A stretch of DNA of 59,079 bases. Origin: Alistipes sp. GTDB taxonomy: Bacteria > Bacteroidota > Bacteroidia > Bacteroidales > Rikenellaceae. The notes below the pieces were generated by a model. The model saw nothing but the letters and a program-made list of their open reading frames with translations. It did no database searches and was not told the DNA's origin. This document shows positions 58,065 to 59,079 of this stretch, piece by piece (the first letter of the stretch is position 1; the number at the start of each line of letters is the position of its first letter). Position numbers and translations under genes: made by a program. The DNA lies in NCBI GenBank assembly GCA_017505725.1, contig JAFVOR010000008.1:1-59079 (forward strand), written 5' to 3'.

Positions 58065-59079
58065 TTATCTCTTCTTCGGAGCGTACTTCTCCACGCGCCA
58101 ATCCTTGATAACACCGCTCCAGTTCAAACCATAGGCATAGTCGTAGACATTGCCATCGGCATCCTTGTAACACTTTAGGTCGAATGGCACATCCTCCTTG
58201 TTCTCTTCCACTGTGCGCATATCCTTCGGCATCTGCACAGGAAGCAAGCCCTGTGGTTCTGCCTTACCCGAGATGATCTCCAAAAAGGCCTGATTCATAA
58301 CCTCGAATCCGATAAGAATAGCATCTGCCGACTTCTCAATCTCGTGGAAGCACATCGGACGCTCAGCCGAGATGGCAAGGATGACCGGCTTCTTGCCCAT
58401 CAACTTGCGAGTTTCGAGTACGGTCTCCATCTCTACCTTATTATATGTAATAGTAGATTTACCGAGGTATGTACGATTTGTGAAGCTCTCCTGAGGGTCG
58501 CCACCTGCAAGACTCTCTTTGCGAGCATACTTTGCAGTGTAATCGCTATATTGCAACGAGATAGGAACATATCCGTTACCACCTGCTGCAACATCCTCTT
58601 TGCTATAGCCACGACCAACGGTTGGAGCCTTAATGAATACGAGTGCTACATCGGCCTCGTTTGGATCCTCCACTACATCAAAGTATTTCTTAACAATGTT
58701 GAGGCTGATGCCGTGGTCTTCGTATGGCTTGCCCTTGACAGCATTGCCCCAACGGCTATATACGCCAGCTTGCATACGTTTTGGAACGTAGACCTTCAAG
58801 CGGCCCTTGAGCGGGAGTGTCTGAGCGTGGTTTTTCAACATCACCACCGACTTAACCTGTGCTGCAAAGCCCTCGTCCATAAACTCCTTGCAACCAACTG
58901 TTGCCTGGCTCTTTACTGGCTCGAGATATGCATTCTCAAACAAACCTGTACGGAAGATGTTCATCAAAAGACGTACAGCCGACTCCTCGAAACGAGCGCG
59001 AATAACGGCCTCGCCATATCTCTGCTTGCCAAGTTCGTATGCAGCAAGGATTCCAGAGGTTTTGTTGATTCCGCCATAC
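58065..59079 (-). CDS. Glycoside hydrolase family 3 enzyme, 3' part (upstream paralogue)
   Basis: C-terminal ~337 residues of a GH3 enzyme whose start lies beyond the window; the frame is open to the last base (GGINKTSGILAAYELGKQ at the edge). Visible are the link to the second domain (ENAYLEPVKSQATVG), DVALVFIKAPTVGRGYSKED and the C-terminal YDYAYGLNWSGVIKDWRVEK. It is a close paralogue of the gene at 55715-58057 (same VDFxxGLNWSGVIKDWRVEKYAP-like end), so the pair is a tandem duplication. The nucleophile region is not in the window. Confidence 0.9.
   Translation of the reverse strand, partial: YGGINKTSGILAAYELGKQRYGEAVIRARFEESAVRLLMNIFRTGLFENAYLEPVKSQATVGCKEFMDEGFAAQVKSVVMLKNHAQTLPLKGRLKVYVPKRMQAGVYSRWGNAVKGKPYEDHGISLNIVKKYFDVVEDPNEADVALVFIKAPTVGRGYSKEDVAAGGNGYVPISLQYSDYTAKYARKESLAGGDPQESFTNRTYLGKSTITYNKVEMETVLETRKLMGKKPVILAISAERPMCFHEIEKSADAILIGFEVMNQAFLEIISGKAEPQGLLPVQMPKDMRTVEENKEDVPFDLKCYKDADGNVYDYAYGLNWSGVIKDWRVEKYAPKKR

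Overview
The window is a chromosomal stretch from a Bacteroidota bacterium, most likely order Bacteroidales. Alistipes or another Rikenellaceae member is my guess, not something I could test. The support is: TAnnTTTG-type -7 promoter boxes in front of many genes, in two clear cases with TTTG 19 nt upstream; Bacteroidales gene fusions (MurF-alanine racemase, DAHP synthase-chorismate mutase, FAD/Fe-S/CCG lactate or glycolate dehydrogenase); a fimbrillin-like lipoprotein; a TonB receptor; many secreted glycosidases; and a eukaryote-like (type 2) IleRS. Nearly all genes are intact and densely packed. No phage, plasmid, transposase or CRISPR genes are visible.

Layout. 1-1.0 kb: 3' end of pckA and its terminator. 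1.0-1.86 kb: a gene-free repeat field with seven copies of the hairpin GGGTATCG-TTTT-CGATACCC. 1.86-5.07 kb (-): a fimbrillin/lipocalin-like lipoprotein followed by a subtilase lipoprotein. 5.2-8.9 kb (+): a three-gene operon of exported cysteine-nucleophile hydrolases (one C1 peptidase, two tandem Ntn hydrolases). 8.96-13.2 kb (+): ileS and an S1/P1-type nuclease, then tRNA-Leu(GAG). 13.5-17.8 kb (-): two tandem GH50-like glycosidases. 18-18.9 kb (-): an exported protein of unknown function. 19-21.3 kb (+): ftsY and rimO. 21.4-22.4 kb: a second repeat field with nine more copies of the hairpin and a duplicated ~345-bp multi-hairpin element. 22.5-28.2 kb (+): tig, clpP, clpX, tkt. 28.2-31.5 kb (-): mlaF-mlaE with a small membrane protein, then a PHP phosphoesterase downstream of the scar of a deleted acyltransferase gene. 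31.6-34.4 kb (+): a His/Cys-rich small protein and a TonB receptor, probably for metal or a metal complex. 34.8-45.3 kb (+): glgB, GH3, lactate/glycolate dehydrogenase, clan GH-A glycosidase, POT peptide transporter. 45.3-46.4 kb (-): DAHP synthase/chorismate mutase. 46.5-59 kb (-): a seven-gene same-strand run, transcribed GH3, GH3, MCE lipid-transport protein, mutS2, murF-alr, rsmI-like, beta-mannosidase. The beta-mannosidase lies between 55-bp copies of the rsmI 3' end.

How the parts fit. Housekeeping genes (translation, SRP targeting, proteostasis, cell wall, aromatic amino acids, gluconeogenesis/PEP carboxykinase, pentose phosphate) are interspersed with an exported degradation repertoire (proteases, amidases, GH2, GH3 x3, GH50-like x2, GH-A), as expected of a gut saccharolytic/proteolytic bacterium. 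No SusC/SusD pair or hybrid sensor is present, so none of the glycosidases sits in a classical polysaccharide utilisation locus.

The most unusual material is non-coding: the two hairpin fields with apparent helix-preserving changes, the modular multi-hairpin element, a terminator-linked module found at both 1.0 and 34.4 kb, and two genomic scars (acyltransferase deletion; beta-mannosidase insertion).
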